A DNA stretch of 64,000 nt, taken from contig NAVB01000671.1 of NCBI GenBank assembly GCA_002179805.1, positions 1-64,000 of the forward strand. Reading direction: 5' to 3'. The first letter of the stretch is position 1. Each line of letters starts with the position of its first letter. Made by a program: the position numbers and the translations under genes. Source of the DNA: Acanthamoeba lenticulata. Lineage: Eukaryota; Discosea; Longamoebia; Acanthamoebidae. This document shows, piece after piece, positions 42,401 to 54,558 of the stretch. A model generated the notes under the pieces. That model was not told the DNA's origin. It saw only the letters and a list, made by a program, of their open reading frames with translations, and made no database searches.

Positions 42401-43365
42401 GAGGCTGCCCTCCTACACGGAGCCGGTCAAGTCCAAGGACGAGCTCATCGTCCAGTGCGGCTTCCGGCGCTACCGCTCCCGCCCGGTGTTCTCGCAGCAC
42501 ACCATCGGCGCCGACAAGTTCAAGTCCGAGCGCTTCTTCCAACTCAACCGGAGCTCTGTGGCCACGATCTTTGGCCCGGTCATGTACGTGCCCCATCTTC
42601 TTCTCCTTCCTCTTCTCGAGAAGGGCCGATAGCGTCATCACCGCCATCAACCGCCCTCACTCACGACTGCCTGTTTCTGCACAATGCAGGGTGCCTCCCG
42701 CGCCGGTGTTGATGTTCAAGGAGATCGATGAGAACTTTGGCCAGGGCGGGTCGCCCAAGCCCGTCCACTCCCTGCGGCTGGTCGCCATCGGCTCGCTCCT
42801 CTCCGTGGACCCCGATCGCGTGGTGGTCAAGAAGATCGTGCTCACCGGTGTGCCCTACAAGGTCCACAAGCGCGGAGCTGTCATCAAGCACATGTTCTAC
42901 CACCCCGGTACCACACACGAACTCGCCTACAAAATGCAATTGTTTCAACTGAAGGCTCACCGTATACTGTGTACTGTGCAGACGACGTGCGATGGTTCGC
43001 GCCGGTGGAGTTGTGGACCAAGTACGGGCGGGCTGGGCATATCCGGGAGCCGCTCGGTACGCACGGCCTCATGAAGTGCCGATTCGACGGCGTGGTGCAG
43101 AACCACGACACCGTGTGCATGAACCTGTACAAGCGGTACGCACATGTGCATTCCTGCGCAAGAATGCTTCAGGGCTCTGTGGGTCACGGTGTTGTGGCTC
43201 ACGGCTCCGTTTCAACACAGACTCTACCCCAAGTGGGGCACGACGACGCTCCTCAGCGAGAAGCCCTCGTCCTACCGGCCGCGAGGGTCTGTGCACGCGG
43301 CCCCAGTTTCGGTGGGCGGCCTTACCGCCGAGGCGTTGGCCAGGCACGACGAACTGCACGCTTGA
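39412..43365 (+). CDS. TSR1: TSR1, pre-40S ribosome biogenesis factor
   Basis: Roughly 800 residues. ATG 39412 begins MDGHRHRPGALRQQNKPFKS, a classic Tsr1 start rich in basic residues. GLGANADLKSARALLLGE, FETPFDIEAALDIAKVADI and VLFVIPAVGGIDATGEAFLS form the degenerate GTPase-like domain, which keeps no P-loop. KYLHHRL and the AARP2CN region follow, then LRGGPLSANDLVHVPDFGD, a very acidic stretch (about 41570-41800) and the C-terminal DUF663-type part (PWDPKENLPLDYARIFQFKN, GHIREPLGTHGLMKCRFDG, MNLYKRLYPKW). Stop TGA 43363-43365. Tsr1 binds the pre-40S particle, blocks early translation-factor binding and leaves late in maturation. More than ten exons, with a T-rich intron near 41045-41090. 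Confidence 0.93.
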
Positions 43366-43585
43366 GTACCTGCGGGTAGCCGAAGCGTTCTCCGTGAACG
43401 TGGTGACGAGCAAAAAATAAAGGAAAATGTTGCAAAATGCGCCTAGTGGTGGATTTGAACCGGCCCAATTGGAAACTTTGGCTCAGCAGAGCAGGAAAAA
43501 GGCCGGTGCTTGGGAAAAAGGGGCCTTGCGCACTATTTATTGAAGCCCAACCAGCACACGAAAGCCACAACAGATCAAGAGCGCT

Positions 43586-45113
43586 ATGAGAAGAACAGCA
43601 GCACTCGCTCGCACGGCCACAACACAAAAGCATGCTTGTGCACGGCTCCTTTGTGCTACAGGCACGCACTATGGCAGCACACGGTCGCTTCGTCTGGCAC
43701 CTGCCCCCACGCCTCGTCGCTTTTATTCAGCGCACCCGCGCCCTACCTCAACCAAAGACATTGGGAAGAGGACAACAATCCTCGACTTGGGCGAAAAGTA
43801 CCGCAAGGGCATCCCTCTCGCCATGCTCACAGCCAAGGACTTTCCGTCTGCTGTCATCATCCAGCAAGTCGGAGGGATTGACCTTATCCTTGTGGGCGAC
43901 TCCTTGGGCATGGTGCGCAGCTTTTGCCCTCAACTGCTCGCTGCGGCAGCCACTTTGTACCAACCATTTAGCTTTGCTCGCCGCGGTGTTGTGCAGACCA
44001 CGATGGGCTACGAGAGCACCATTCCCGTGACGATGACCGACATGCTGCACCACGCCAAGTGCGTGCACCGGGGCAATCAGACCTCATTCCTTGTCGGTAC
44101 GTTGCCACTTGGCTGACGGCTTGCCCAGAGGCAGCCTCTAACGCGCATAGCCATCTCTCGGGGCAGGGGACATGCCGTTTGGCAGCTATGAACCGAGCAG
44201 CGCGCTGGCTGTTGAAAACGCCATGAGGCTGATCAAAGAGGGCAACATGAACTCGATCAAGCTCGAAGGTGGAAAGCGCATGGCAGCCAGAGCTAAGGCC
44301 ATCGTGGAGTCCGGCATTCCGGTGAGTCCACATCGCGGCACTGTTGTGGTGAACTGTTGTGTGTAACCATGAGCTGAACAGGTGATGGGTCACATCGGTC
44401 TCACCCCACAAAGCATCCACTCGCTGGGTGGTTTCAAAGTTCAGGGTACGTCTGCTTGGCTGCTTGGCTTCTTGTCCACTATGGTGTGCTCACCAGAGCC
44501 GTTCTCTTGCGCCACAGGCCGCACCGCCGGCCAGGCCATCGCCATTTTGGAGGACGCGCTCGCCCTTCAGGAGGCCGGCGTATTCGCCAGTACGCACTTT
44601 ACAACCGCGCGCCATGAATAGGATGCTGATAACTTGCGTACTAGTTGTGCTTGAGTGCATCCCGGATCGAGTCGCAACCTACATCACGCAGCAGTTGCGT
44701 GTGCCGACCATCGGGATCGGTTCTGGCAACGGCTGTAGCGGGCAGGTAGCTTCTACCACCTCACCCCGCACATGAAGAACAACAACAACTTATGCTTCTC
44801 CTTTTCTTCCTCTTCGTCGCATCATGAACGCAGGTACTTGTCTGGGACGACATGGTGGGCCAGTCCGACATTCAGTCCTTCCAGCCTAAGTTTTTGAAGA
44901 AATACGGTACGTTGTTTCGATGGAACTTGAGAGTACGATTGTGAGCTCATCCTTTGGTTTTCAGCCAATGTGGGTGAAGAGATGAGAAAGGCGGTGGAGG
45001 ACTATCGAAATGAAGTCGTCTCGAGGAAGTACCCCGAGGACCAAACGCACACTTTCGCCATCAAAGACGAAGAGTACGACACTTTTATACAAAAAGCAAA
45101 GCAGCACGTATGA
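43586..45113 (+). CDS. panB: PanB, 3-methyl-2-oxobutanoate hydroxymethyltransferase
   Basis: It makes ketopantoate from ketoisovalerate and methylene-tetrahydrofolate, the committed step to pantothenate and CoA. The first exon starts [20 protein letters not shown], an Arg-rich, acid-free leader fitting mitochondrial import. The enzyme then reads [40 protein letters not shown] and [10 protein letters not shown] (the metal Asp, in VGDSLG). After splicing come [79 protein letters not shown] (catalytic Glu region), [20 protein letters not shown] and [21 protein letters not shown]. It ends at TGA 45111-45113. About seven exons with short introns. Confidence 0.93.
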
Positions 45114-45409
45114 AGAAGCCTCCTTCCCAGAGTATTTGCCTGAAGTGTCTTGTATCCTCAGCTAACTGTGCAGAGGTGACCTGTTCTTCAGCTGTCCCCC
45201 GTCCCCGAGAGCACCAGCCACTGAGGCCAACGTTTTTCTGTCGACCCTGTTTCCGCCAATTTTATTGTCAATATACCAGAAATTCTCCACGCGAGGAATC
45301 AGCTCTTCTCCCTGGGAAGACAACGCCGCAAACCTCACACCTCCTCACCAACTGATGTTTAATCGCGAGTACGAAAGGGCTCACCACTTTTGAAACTCGT
45401 GAAACGGTA
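45114..45409. other. Intergenic region
   Basis: About 300 bp between panB and the E2-like gene. A short open frame at 45110-45355 shows no family features and overlaps the panB stop, so it is not annotated. Lower GC around 45255-45280 may be 3' end or promoter sequence. No RNA gene is seen. Confidence 0.4.
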
Positions 45410-46888
45410 ATGGGACAGCGCCAAAGCATTCCCCAACACCTCGTGGATGTACGTACGCTGCGTGTGCGTCACTTGAACTTTTGTTGACTGTTGCACAGAG
45501 CCCCAGGTTTTGGCCCACTGCCCAGCCTCGTGGGCAGGCGACTCGCCCTCTTTTTTGGTCGACGTGCGGGACCCACACCCCCGTTAGTGTGCGGCTTGAT
45601 GCCGATGTGGCTCTGTGCTTTGGTGACGTGGCTCGAGTGTTTCTTCTCTTGCAGCTTGACGACGCCGAGTTCGACCATGCCGACTTGAGCCAACGACAAC
45701 TCCATCACCGACGATACAAAAGGCCCGCATTCCAGTATGGCCTGCCCAATGACCTAAAGGTCTTGCCACGGGTCATCGTGGCGGGCGTTCAGCAACCGTT
45801 CACTCGGCAGATTTGCGACCACAGCGGTCTTCAAAAAGACTCGTTGCTCAAAGTCGTCATGCCTCCTCACCAAACGCAGTGGCGGGCGCTGCCTCGAGCA
45901 GGCGTGCACGGGAGTGCGAGCTGGCTCCTGCCCAAGGGATGGGATGACGGCCTGCACGAGGTGGTGACCGACCACAATGCCCTGAAGCTCAGTGGCCGAG
46001 CGGGAGTCATCCGCCACTGCATTACCAAGGTTGGTGTTGGCTTTTCCTGTCCATCAGGATTGACTGGAACTCTCACGAGCGTGTGCTGTTTGGATGGCGT
46101 GACATGGCGATTACCTGCTGCAGATCTGTGCAAGTGAAGGGATGCGTGTGATGATGAGACAAGAGGGTGGTGCAGTAGTGCCATTCAGCCCTGAGCAGAG
46201 CCCCGAGGCTGTGGCGAAACAGCTGACGGAGAACATCACAGATTTCATGAACGACCCGCCTCTTGAGTTCTTTGTGGCCGTGCATTCCCCTGCCGATGCT
46301 TCCCTCTATCGCTGCTCAACCACCGACATCATCATTCAAGTGCAGTTGCCGCCTACCTACCCCATCGCGCGAGAGCGCTGCCGTGTGGTGACGCCGATCC
46401 TCCATCCGCTTGTCATGCCCCTGCTGGACGAGGAGGACGACCAAGACCGTGCAAGTCGACCATCTGCCGATGGCGGGCGCATGGCCTTCACGCACTTCAG
46501 CTCTGATGCGAGCACTCTGGTGCAACCTGTTCCGTCTCTAGACGAGCTCCTACTGTGGTTCCGCGACTCGCTTGCCGACCCGGTTGCGTGCGCTCGCGAG
46601 TTTGCAGTCGTGCATCCAGAAGACGCCATGTACCCACACGTCCAACGATGGCTTACCAATGGAGACGAAATGGAGAGGAGGGCGTGCCAGCTGGCGTCGG
46701 CCGGCTTACGTTGGCGTCCGGCGCTGCACGCGGCCTGTCCGACAGCTTTCCGAGCTGAAGTGCGCGTGCTGATGCTGGCAAGGCAGCGAGGCTCCTTGTT
46801 TACTCAGCTGCCAATGGAGGTGTTTTGTCTCGTGTTAGACGCCCTCCTTGCGCTGCACTTCGCTTGTGGCCAGGCACTCTTCATGTAA
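45410..46888 (+). CDS. E2-like (UBC-fold) protein without catalytic cysteine, unknown N-terminal domain
   Basis: A 13-codon first exon (MGQRQSIPQHLVD) splices in phase to SPRFWPTAQPRG. An unrecognised domain follows (DADVALCFGDVARVFLLLQL; FQYGLPNDLKVLPRVIVAG; SGRAGVIRHCITK). The C-terminal part looks like a ubiquitin-conjugating fold: AVAKQLTENITDFMNDPPLE, IIIQVQLPPTYPIARERC, VVTPILHP and SLDELLLWFRDSLADP. The usual HPN-x-Gly-x-ICL active-site segment is missing, so it would be a UEV/RWD-like non-catalytic variant. The last exon ends with an F-box-like LFTQLPMEVFCLVLDALL. Stop TAA 46886-46888. The E2-like call rests on the shape of the motif string and needs a profile search; the N-terminal domain is unknown. 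Confidence 0.45.
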
Positions 46889-47045
46889 AAAGAAAAATGG
46901 GGAAATGATTGATTTTTCATTCTTCTTGTCTTGCGGTTTAGGCGTGGCGTGCCGCACAGTGAGGCCTCTGCACTCAAGTAGCGAAGGTGCTTCACAATTT
47001 TGCACCACGCAACACCCCGCAGACTGTTTGCACAGGGGGAGCGGA

Positions 47046-47893
47046 ATGTTGTTTTGGAACCGACCTTCGGACGAGCAGGTGGAGGAGGTGTTACGCGAGG
47101 AAGGACAAAAATGCTTCACCCACGAAGGCCATGTGCGCATGACGCAGGGGGCCAAGTCTGGCGCGGAGCTCGAGGCGGCACTGCACGCGCAAGGAGAGGC
47201 AGGACTTTTGTTTGACGTCGACCACACACGTGTACAGCTTGGTGTGGGTCGTGAGTGCTTCGACAAAGCCAAGGAAGCCATGCGCGGCTGGAAGATGTTT
47301 CACGTACCCTCTTGGCTTGACATCTGCTGGCCCCACTCTCCAATACGGTACTGTTCTGCTTTTGCTTGAGTGGCCAGATGATGATGGTGATGATGCTAAA
47401 AGTGCTCTGGCAATGCAGCGAAGGAGAGACCCTAGGAACACTGATCTTGAACATGGGCCTCTACTTTCTCACTGCCTGTCGCATCGTCTACACCATCGAT
47501 GAGGGACCACGCGATGCTGATGAAGGTGCACCTGACAAGGCACGTGGGTTCAGCGACGTGTGGGGCATGGAGCGATTTGGTTTCGCCTACGGCACTCTGC
47601 CTTGCCATTTGGTGACAGGCGAAGAGCGCTTCCTGGTGGAGTGGGACAAAAAGGTGGGTGAATTAGCAGCTCACTGCGGGCTCATCACCCTGTTGACACG
47701 TGTCTCTAATCAGGAACGTGTGCAGGATGACACAGTATGGTATGAGGTGCTGTCCTTCTCCAAACCACATCACTGGATGGCCAAAGTGGGGTACCCTGTG
47801 GCCAGATTATTTCAAGAGCAGTACCACCAAGAGACGGCCCAGGCCATGCTGCGTGCCGTTCAAGAAGAGGAAGAAGAGCCAGAAGGCGTGTAG
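47046..47893 (+). CDS. DUF1990 (UPF0548) family protein
   Basis: About 230 residues in three exons. MLFWNRPSDEQVEEVLRE starts it, then VQLGVGRECFDKAKEAMRGW, KMFHVPSWLDICWP, TACRIVYTIDEG, RFGFAYGTLPCHLVTGEERF, LVEWDKK, DTVWYEVLSFSKPHHWMAK and VGYPVARLFQEQYH. These are the conserved strings of UPF0548/DUF1990, known from plants, bacteria and protists; its biochemical role is not established to my knowledge. The start at ATG 47046 matches the family length. The last residues, EEEEEPEGV, are an acidic tail. It lies 158 bp after the E2-like gene and 111 bp before the SNF2 gene. Confidence 0.82.
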
Positions 47894-48004
47894 TCGACAC
47901 AAAACAGTTAATAATTTTGTCCTTTTTGCTTCGAGGAAATGGCGAGGAGGAGTTACTACGAGTGAGAGTAACTCAGTCTGTGCCAAAAGAGAAGAAGGTC
48001 AGCC

Positions 48005-51000
48005 ATGAGAAGAGCCACGAAACGAAGGAAACAAGACGACGACGAGGAGGCTGAAGAAGAGGAGACGTCCTCGCGGGTCGCCAACAAGAAGCAACGACCT
48101 GCACGACGTGCGACGAGAGCCATAACAAAGCGTCAACAAGATGAAGAGGAAGAAACGAACGAAGAAAAGGAAGAAGAAGAAGAAGCTCCGCCCACAAAGC
48201 GCACTTCAGCGCGACTAAGAAACAAACAAGCCCCTGCTGTGGAGGAGGCTCCGAAGCCGGAGAAGAGAGCCACCGTTTGGACGAAGCAAGGCCGAGTTGA
48301 AGTCGTAGTCGAGGAAGCAACCAAGGCGCCCCCACGGCTGCAACGGACCGCAAGCTTTTCTAAAAATGATTTGACCTCATCGTTCAGAGACTTGTTTGGT
48401 CTGCTTCGCCACAAGACCGAAGCCAGCACTGCCGCAACTGCCTCGGACATACCCGAGGTACCGGCCGATGTTTATTTTTATTTTTATTTATTTATTTTAC
48501 TTTTTTTTTACACTAGGCAATAAGCGCTCACCGTGCGTGCCTGCCAGGGACAGGTCGCTCCAGTGGCCGACAAGTGGCTTATGGATCCGGAGACGGGCGA
48601 GTTTCCCGATAGGTGCGTGGCCACTTTGTTCGCACACACGCAAAGTACACTGTGCTCATGCTCAACTGCTTGTTGAAACCGCCGCACTTGTGGAGACAGG
48701 TGGATTCTGCTCAACCACCATCACTGGGCTGTGAGCTTTGTACGATCGGACCAGCTGTTGCTAACAGCCGACGAAGAAGAAGAGTATGAACAGGCAAGTC
48801 TTCTCCAAGGCGTGCACACCCGCGGCACGCGGAAACCTACGACTCTCAAAAGCCGGAGCAACGCCTCGGTACGGCCTGTGAGCCGAGGAGGGGGCACAAG
48901 CACTAGAATAAGGAATGACACTTGCGTGGGTGGTGTGTACAAGCAGAGCCGGAGTAGGGCGGCGAGCAAGTTTGTGCGTGAAGTTGAAGACGATGGACAT
49001 GTCCCGCTCTACCTTGATCCCCCGGATGATGGCACTTGTTGGTTCGACGAACTGCCTGCCGAGACGCTCCTCCACATCTTCACGTTCCTCCCTGCGGGCG
49101 CTCTGGGCCGATCCACATTGGTGTGCCGGACCTGGTGGGTCCTCCTCAACGAGAACCAGCTGTGGCGGCAGCAGGTATGCCCTGGTGCTGGGGCAATGCG
49201 CATTCCCTCAGACTGGCGCTAAGTCCGCGTCGTGCAGTCTTTAGCCGTTGAGCGCCGAGGCGTGCTCCCCGCGACATACCATCCTCACACGAACACGCTG
49301 TACGTGTCCCACAACACCAGAACGTTGGTTTGGTGCGTGGTGGGGCGTGTATGCTGACAACTCAATGATGATGTTCGCCCCCCGCAGCGTCTACGCGTTC
49401 GCCAAGCAGGGCACTGTGTGGGAGAAGGTCCCGAAAGGTCCTCGTGTTCCGCTGCTCTACAGGCCCTCGGTCTATGGTCAGGTTGCGGTAGGTTGAGCCT
49501 CTGCGGTTATGTGTTGTATTCTTCCTGTTGCCTTCTCACCCGTTTATCTATCGGATCAGTACGACCCCTCCGAGATGCAGTATCAGGAGGAGCAACGGTG
49601 GAACGCAAATAAGAAAGCCAATGACATTTTTATCAAGAGCCTTGGTGGGGAGAAGGCTGCTGATCAGGGCTACATCAAGTACTCCTTCCTTCTCTCGCTC
49701 CCTCTTTTCTTTGATCCCCTGTCCAGTTCTTTCCGTCCTCCCCATGGTCTCACAGTGCGAGCTGCAGAATCCCCTACATCAGTTCCTTCAATACGACAAG
49801 CGAGGACTTTGCCGATTACTCTGAGGCCTGGTGGTTTGCCCACTACCGCATCAAGACGTCGTACAGTGAGAAGGTGCAACCTTTTGCGTTCCCTTCGTAT
49901 TTTATGTTAGTTTTTTTGAGTTCCTTTGTATTTAATGTATTGTACCTTCCCACTTGGTGGCGTGCAGGAAAAGCCATTCCACAATCCGGAGCTCTGGCGC
50001 TGGCGGCTGCTGCTCTCCGATGAAGACGAGGTCACGGGCTACGTCCAGTTCAACATTGGTATCGTCACACCGCTCAGCAGAGTCACGTCACGTACACGAA
50101 GACCGACCGACCGGAGGTGGATGTGGGGCGCAGGTCACTTTGAGCGCTTGGTCAAGGAGGGCAGGTGGAAAGAAGAAGTGGCCTTGGCCGAGCGGATGCT
50201 CTTGGTTTCTCTGCTCCGGGATTCGTACCAAGTCGATTGCGCGTACGTGTGGCCTGCCCTGCTCAAGGTCAAGGAGTTCCTTGGTTGATGGCACGAGGAT
50301 CACATGAACTTGAACGCTCGCTCATGTTGTGTGACTCGTACGTTGTGTGCAGGTTCTACGAACAGCAGACCATCCCCCGGTGGATGCTCAACAAGCGCGA
50401 GGAAGACCAAAGAAGGGAGCAAATTGAGGCCTCGCAACTGCGGGAAGCGGCCGCGCAAGCCGGAGAGGAGAGCAAGGCACGTCGTCGGTCCTCTCACCAC
50501 CTGGTACCCAGCGAGCTGACCCCTACAGTAAAACCCCTGCAGAAGGAGGACACGGAACCCTTCCGGGTGGACCAGCCTCAGGGCGTGACGGCGCAGCTCT
50601 ACAACTACCAGAAGGAGACCCTCACCTGGATGAAGGAAATAGAAGAGATGGTGAGTCGAGACCTCGGCTGGCCGATCGTTCGCCTCTTGTCGTGGGAAGA
50701 ACGGACAGGCAGTCGCGTACGACTTTCCACCCCATCCCCACCACGTCCATCGATGGAGGGATGTCCTCAAGACTCAACGTGGAGCTCAACCGGGAACAGG
50801 TGCTGTTCGACGAGGATGGCGCGGTTTTCACGTACTCGGCACTCAACAAGATGCATCACCTGCGCACGTTGATCACCCGCGGCGGCATGCTCGCCGATGA
50901 AATGGTTCGCGCTTGGCCCCGCTCCTCGTCTCTTTTCTCGTGACGGTCGTGACTATGTCGACAAAGCCGCTGACCACAGATCTCAAATGCAGGGACTGGG

Positions 51001-53872
51001 CAAAACGTTGGTGGTTCTCTCCCTGATCGCCTTACAGAAGCCCCACACGGACAAGATCATCGCCCGCGACGATCAGCTTCGTCCCCTGGACGAGGTTCGG
51101 CGCTTCCTTGCCCCTTCAGACTTCAGGGTTGCTCATGGCAATGGTGCCTGTGCAGAACACGTTCCGGTCAAAGGCTACGCTGGTGGTGTGCCCCAACCAT
51201 CTCTGCAAGCAGGTTCGTTCGCTCTCCTTGCGTCTGGGAGCAGGCCAGATATGTGACCGGCTGTCGTGCAGTGGGAAAGCGAGATCAAGAAGCACACCAA
51301 CCCGCGACTCAAGGTGTTTGTGGTCAACACCGCGCGTGCCCATGAGAAGATCTCCTACCGGGACGTCATGAACGCCGACGTTGTAGTCGTGTCCTTCACC
51401 TTCCTCAGGTAGGCGCCGCGCTCGCGCTCGCGCTCTTGCTTCCGCTCGGCCTGGAGACTCATGCGCCACCGCACGTGCGCTCAGCAACCGGATCTACCTC
51501 ACCACGAAGCCCTCGTGCACACCGAGCCAGCTCAAGGAGGGCGCACGTTCCGCCAGGGACTACGACCCTCTGCGCGCCTTCGCGCCGGTCTTCCACCAGT
51601 TTAGGTTCGTGGGGGGGTCCTGGTTACCGCGAGCACACAACGCGTTTCCATTACTGATGCAAAAGAACGAACTCGCGGTACCAGGTGGATGCGCATCGTG
51701 CTGGATGAAGGGCACGAGGTCATGACCGATGCTGAGGGGGAGCCCATCTACGGTGTCATGAGCGATTACCAGTCCGTGTTCCGGTAACACAACCCTCTTT
51801 TCTCTTGTCTGCAGCTCGTCCGCTCGGATCCTCACACCGTTGCCGGGGGACAGCTGGTACGTCACGGGCACGCCCTTCATGGCCGGCATGAACTCCCTCC
51901 GTGGAGTCCTGTCCTACCTCGGGGTCAAGGTCCAGGAGGAGGACAAGGACTGGCCCCAGTATGTCGTACGTCACGTCCTTTGGTCCAGCGATGTTGCATA
52001 GGAGCTTGATGTCGCGATGGTCTGGCGTGTGGTGCCTAGATTGGCAAAACGGGGAGCTCGGTCATTCAGCAGGAGGCCCTTCGCAACCTCTACTGCCGTC
52101 ACACCAAGGCCAGCGTCGGCGGCGAATACCACCTTCCCGGTGTGGAGGAGGAGGTGCGCTGCTGCCCGCCCGAGCTCATCGCGGGGCGGCATCTGAGGGT
52201 CAATCGAGGCTGACCCGCGCGTGACGTCTTTTTCTCTGACTACCAGGTGATCTTGATCCGCCACACGATCGTCGAGCGCGCGCTCTACGAGGTGGCGCGC
52301 GTGGAGGGGCGCGAAAAGGAGATGTTCCAGCTCTGCAGTCACCCGCAGATCTCCAACAACCAGCGCCGGTTCGTGGCTGCCGTTTAAAACATCGCTTGCG
52401 CTGCTGCGCTCTGGGGCCGACACGCCTGGCGCGCTACACAGGATGCTGGGCTCGGAGCAGAAGAACCTGGGCGAGATCTTTGAGCAGGTGCTCGAGCATA
52501 AGCGTGCGCAGATCGTGGAGTCGGAGAAGGAACTGGAGCAAACCCGCCGCGACCTGGCCACCCACGAGTTGCGCCTCGCAGAGATGGAGGCAAGCCTGTC
52601 CCTCTTCTCTGAACCCACCGGCCACTTCATGTTGGGACTGACGATGATGGCCACTGCCTCGCCCCAAATCAGGCCGAGTTTAACGCCGCGCTGAGAAAGG
52701 ATGCCGCCTGGAAGCCCAATCGCGTTCAGAGCGACCGCAAGCGCGGCATGGAGACGAACGTCCGGCGTGAGCGCAAGGCCATCGTCAGCCTGGAGAAGAA
52801 CCTGGTGGCCTACCGCCAGTCGCTCGAAGTGCTTGAACAGATGAACCAGAAGCACAATATCGCGCCCACACTTCGCGCCGATGACCAGACGATGGACGAC
52901 GACGAGAAGAAGAAACCCACCGCCGGGGCCATGTTTGATCAGACGTCTCCCGCCACCGACGCGGCCTCGGTGCCGCACGCGCGGTACATGTCCGAGGACG
53001 AGGTCGATCAGTCGCTGGTGGAGCGCTACGGCTCCAAGATGGCGCACCTCTTCGTCTATGTGCAGCAGCTTTGCGAGGCAGAGGAGAATCGCATCATCAT
53101 CTTTTCGCAGTGGGACCAAATGCTGGGCCAAGTCGGTACGCCCCTTCCTCCTCGGCTACGGCGCTGAAGGATCCTCCAAATGGGGCCTCTCTGATCTCTT
53201 CTTTCGTGCCGCGCGATAACTGGCCATGGATAGCCCAAATCCTGGAGGACAACGGCATCGCGACAGTGTCCTGCCGCGGTACGCTCAAGGGCTCTTCCTA
53301 GGTGGTACCAGCTGCCGGCATCTCACTCACGGCTTCTGTGATGGTAATGGCACACAGGCAACGTGCACCAACGCAACAAGGCCATTGGCGCCTTCCAAAG
53401 CGGCTCCGCGAGCAGCGCAACGGATGGACCTCGCGTACTCATGCTTTCGCTGGTACGCCCACGCCGTGGATTCCGAGCCTTTTGTCTGCTGCCCGAGACC
53501 TGACGGCGTGGTGGTTCTCTGCAGGAAAACGCGGCGTCGGGCACCAACCTGACGGGGGCGACGCACATTCTGCTGGTGGACCCCATCTCGGGATCGCGCA
53601 AGCGTGCGCGGGCGATCGAAGCACAGGTACGAGCCTCCGCTGTTTTCGCCTTTTCGTTCGTGCGCTGAACAACAATCGTCTGCGTTGTTCTGCTGCGCGA
53701 CCAGGCCATCGGCCGCGCGCACCGGCTTGGCCAAACGCGCAAGGTGACGGTCGTCCGCTTCGTCGTCGTCAACACTGTCGAGTTCGACGCCTTCCTCAAG
53801 AACTACGCCGGCGGCGGTGACGCCAATGACGAGAATGATGAACAAGAAGAGATGACGAGCGCTGCCTCCTAA
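48005..53872 (+). CDS. F-box-containing SNF2-family ATPase (plant At3g54460-like)
   Basis: More than 15 exons. The N-terminus is basic/acidic low complexity with probable nuclear signals (MRRATKRRKQDDDEE). The F-box is CWFDELPAETLLHIFTFLPA, followed by STLVCRTWW. The SNF2 domain has GGMLADEMGLGKTLVVLSL (Walker A), DVVVVSFTFLS, WMRIVLDEGHEV (DEGH box), SWYVTGTPF and the inserted helical region KNLGEIFEQVLEHKRAQI. The C-terminal helicase lobe has NRIIIFSQWDQML, NGIATVSCRG, GTNLTGATHILLVDP and QAIGRAHRLGQTRKVTVVRF (motif VI). The stop is TAA 53870-53872, after an acidic tail. Rad5/SHPRH-like members couple DNA translocation to ubiquitin ligation, and F-box SNF2 proteins are known in plants. No RING finger is visible here; the F-box may replace it. 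Residue counts of the spacer exons are approximate. Confidence 0.85.
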
Positions 53873-53955
53873 GGCAATGAACATCGAGCCGCCGGTTGGT
53901 AGTGCTTGAACCACGCGCACACCAATCAAAAATCCTCGTTTTGTCATCTTCTACT

Positions 53956-54464
53956 TCAAGAACTCGGGTGGTTCACCAAAGCAGCGAGATCGTCCACTTG
54001 TCGGGCCACGGCGTCGATGGCGCTCTCCATCGCGTCAACCGCGACGGCAGCCTGCTTGAGCCAATCGCTGCGCTCGAGGAAAGCCACGCTGCTCGCGTGG
54101 GCGCGGTCGTGTAGGGTGGTCACCTGCTCGTCCAACCGCCTCTGCTCGGCAGTCGCCGTCACTCGCAACTCTTCGGGTGTGCTGGTCTGCACCTGCCGCG
54201 CAAACTCGGCCAAGCTCTCCTTTTCGTGTCGTCGCTCATTCGCGTCTGCATGCGTACGACCATGGAGCATTGTGTAAGCATAACTTCACTTCCCAAGGTC
54301 ACCGCAAGGAAGGGCGACCCCGCACATGAGAAAAGATCTTGCGTCTCGCGCAGGTGCAGAGGCAAGTAGACGCCAACGAGTGACTCCCTTTTCGCCAACA
54401 TCGCTGCCAAGTCCTCCCCAATGTCCTCGAGCGACAGGGGCCAAGCAGCCCCATGCGTGCTCAT
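53956..54464 (-). CDS. BLOC1S1/GCN5L1-like small coiled-coil protein
   Basis: The downstream exon (ending TGA 53956-53958) reads NERRHEKESLAEFARQVQ, then TAEQRRLDEQVTTLHDRAHA, RSDWLKQAAVAVDAMESAI and ARQVDDLAALVNHPSS. This follows the order of BLOC1S1: an NERKE-like start, a Q/R-KLD-x-EVKTL segment, a W-x-K/G amphipathic helix and a D-x-R-T-I-like end. BLOC1S1 works in BLOC-1/BORC endolysosome positioning and in mitochondrial acetylation. A first exon from ATG 54464 (MSTHGAAWPLSLEDIGEDL) joins in phase across a roughly 75-bp intron (DLFS|YANERRH). A simpler start is ATG 54270. It sits divergently, 95 bp from the AGXT start. Confidence 0.5.
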
Positions 54465-54558
54465 CTTGTTGTGTGGGGTTTTTAATTCTCTAATGATTTC
54501 TTCTTGCCTTTTCTCCTTCTCTGTACAACTGACGGTCAACGGCCACAGACGCAACCCA

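Noticed and set aside
43440..43505. Possible tRNA on the minus strand (B-box-like GGTTCAAATCC)
   Set aside because: The bases flanking the loop do not form a five-pair T stem, and no acceptor stem or A box is found upstream.
45110..45355. Short plus-strand open frame after panB
   Set aside because: It overlaps the panB stop, lacks any family feature and shows no splice or promoter support.
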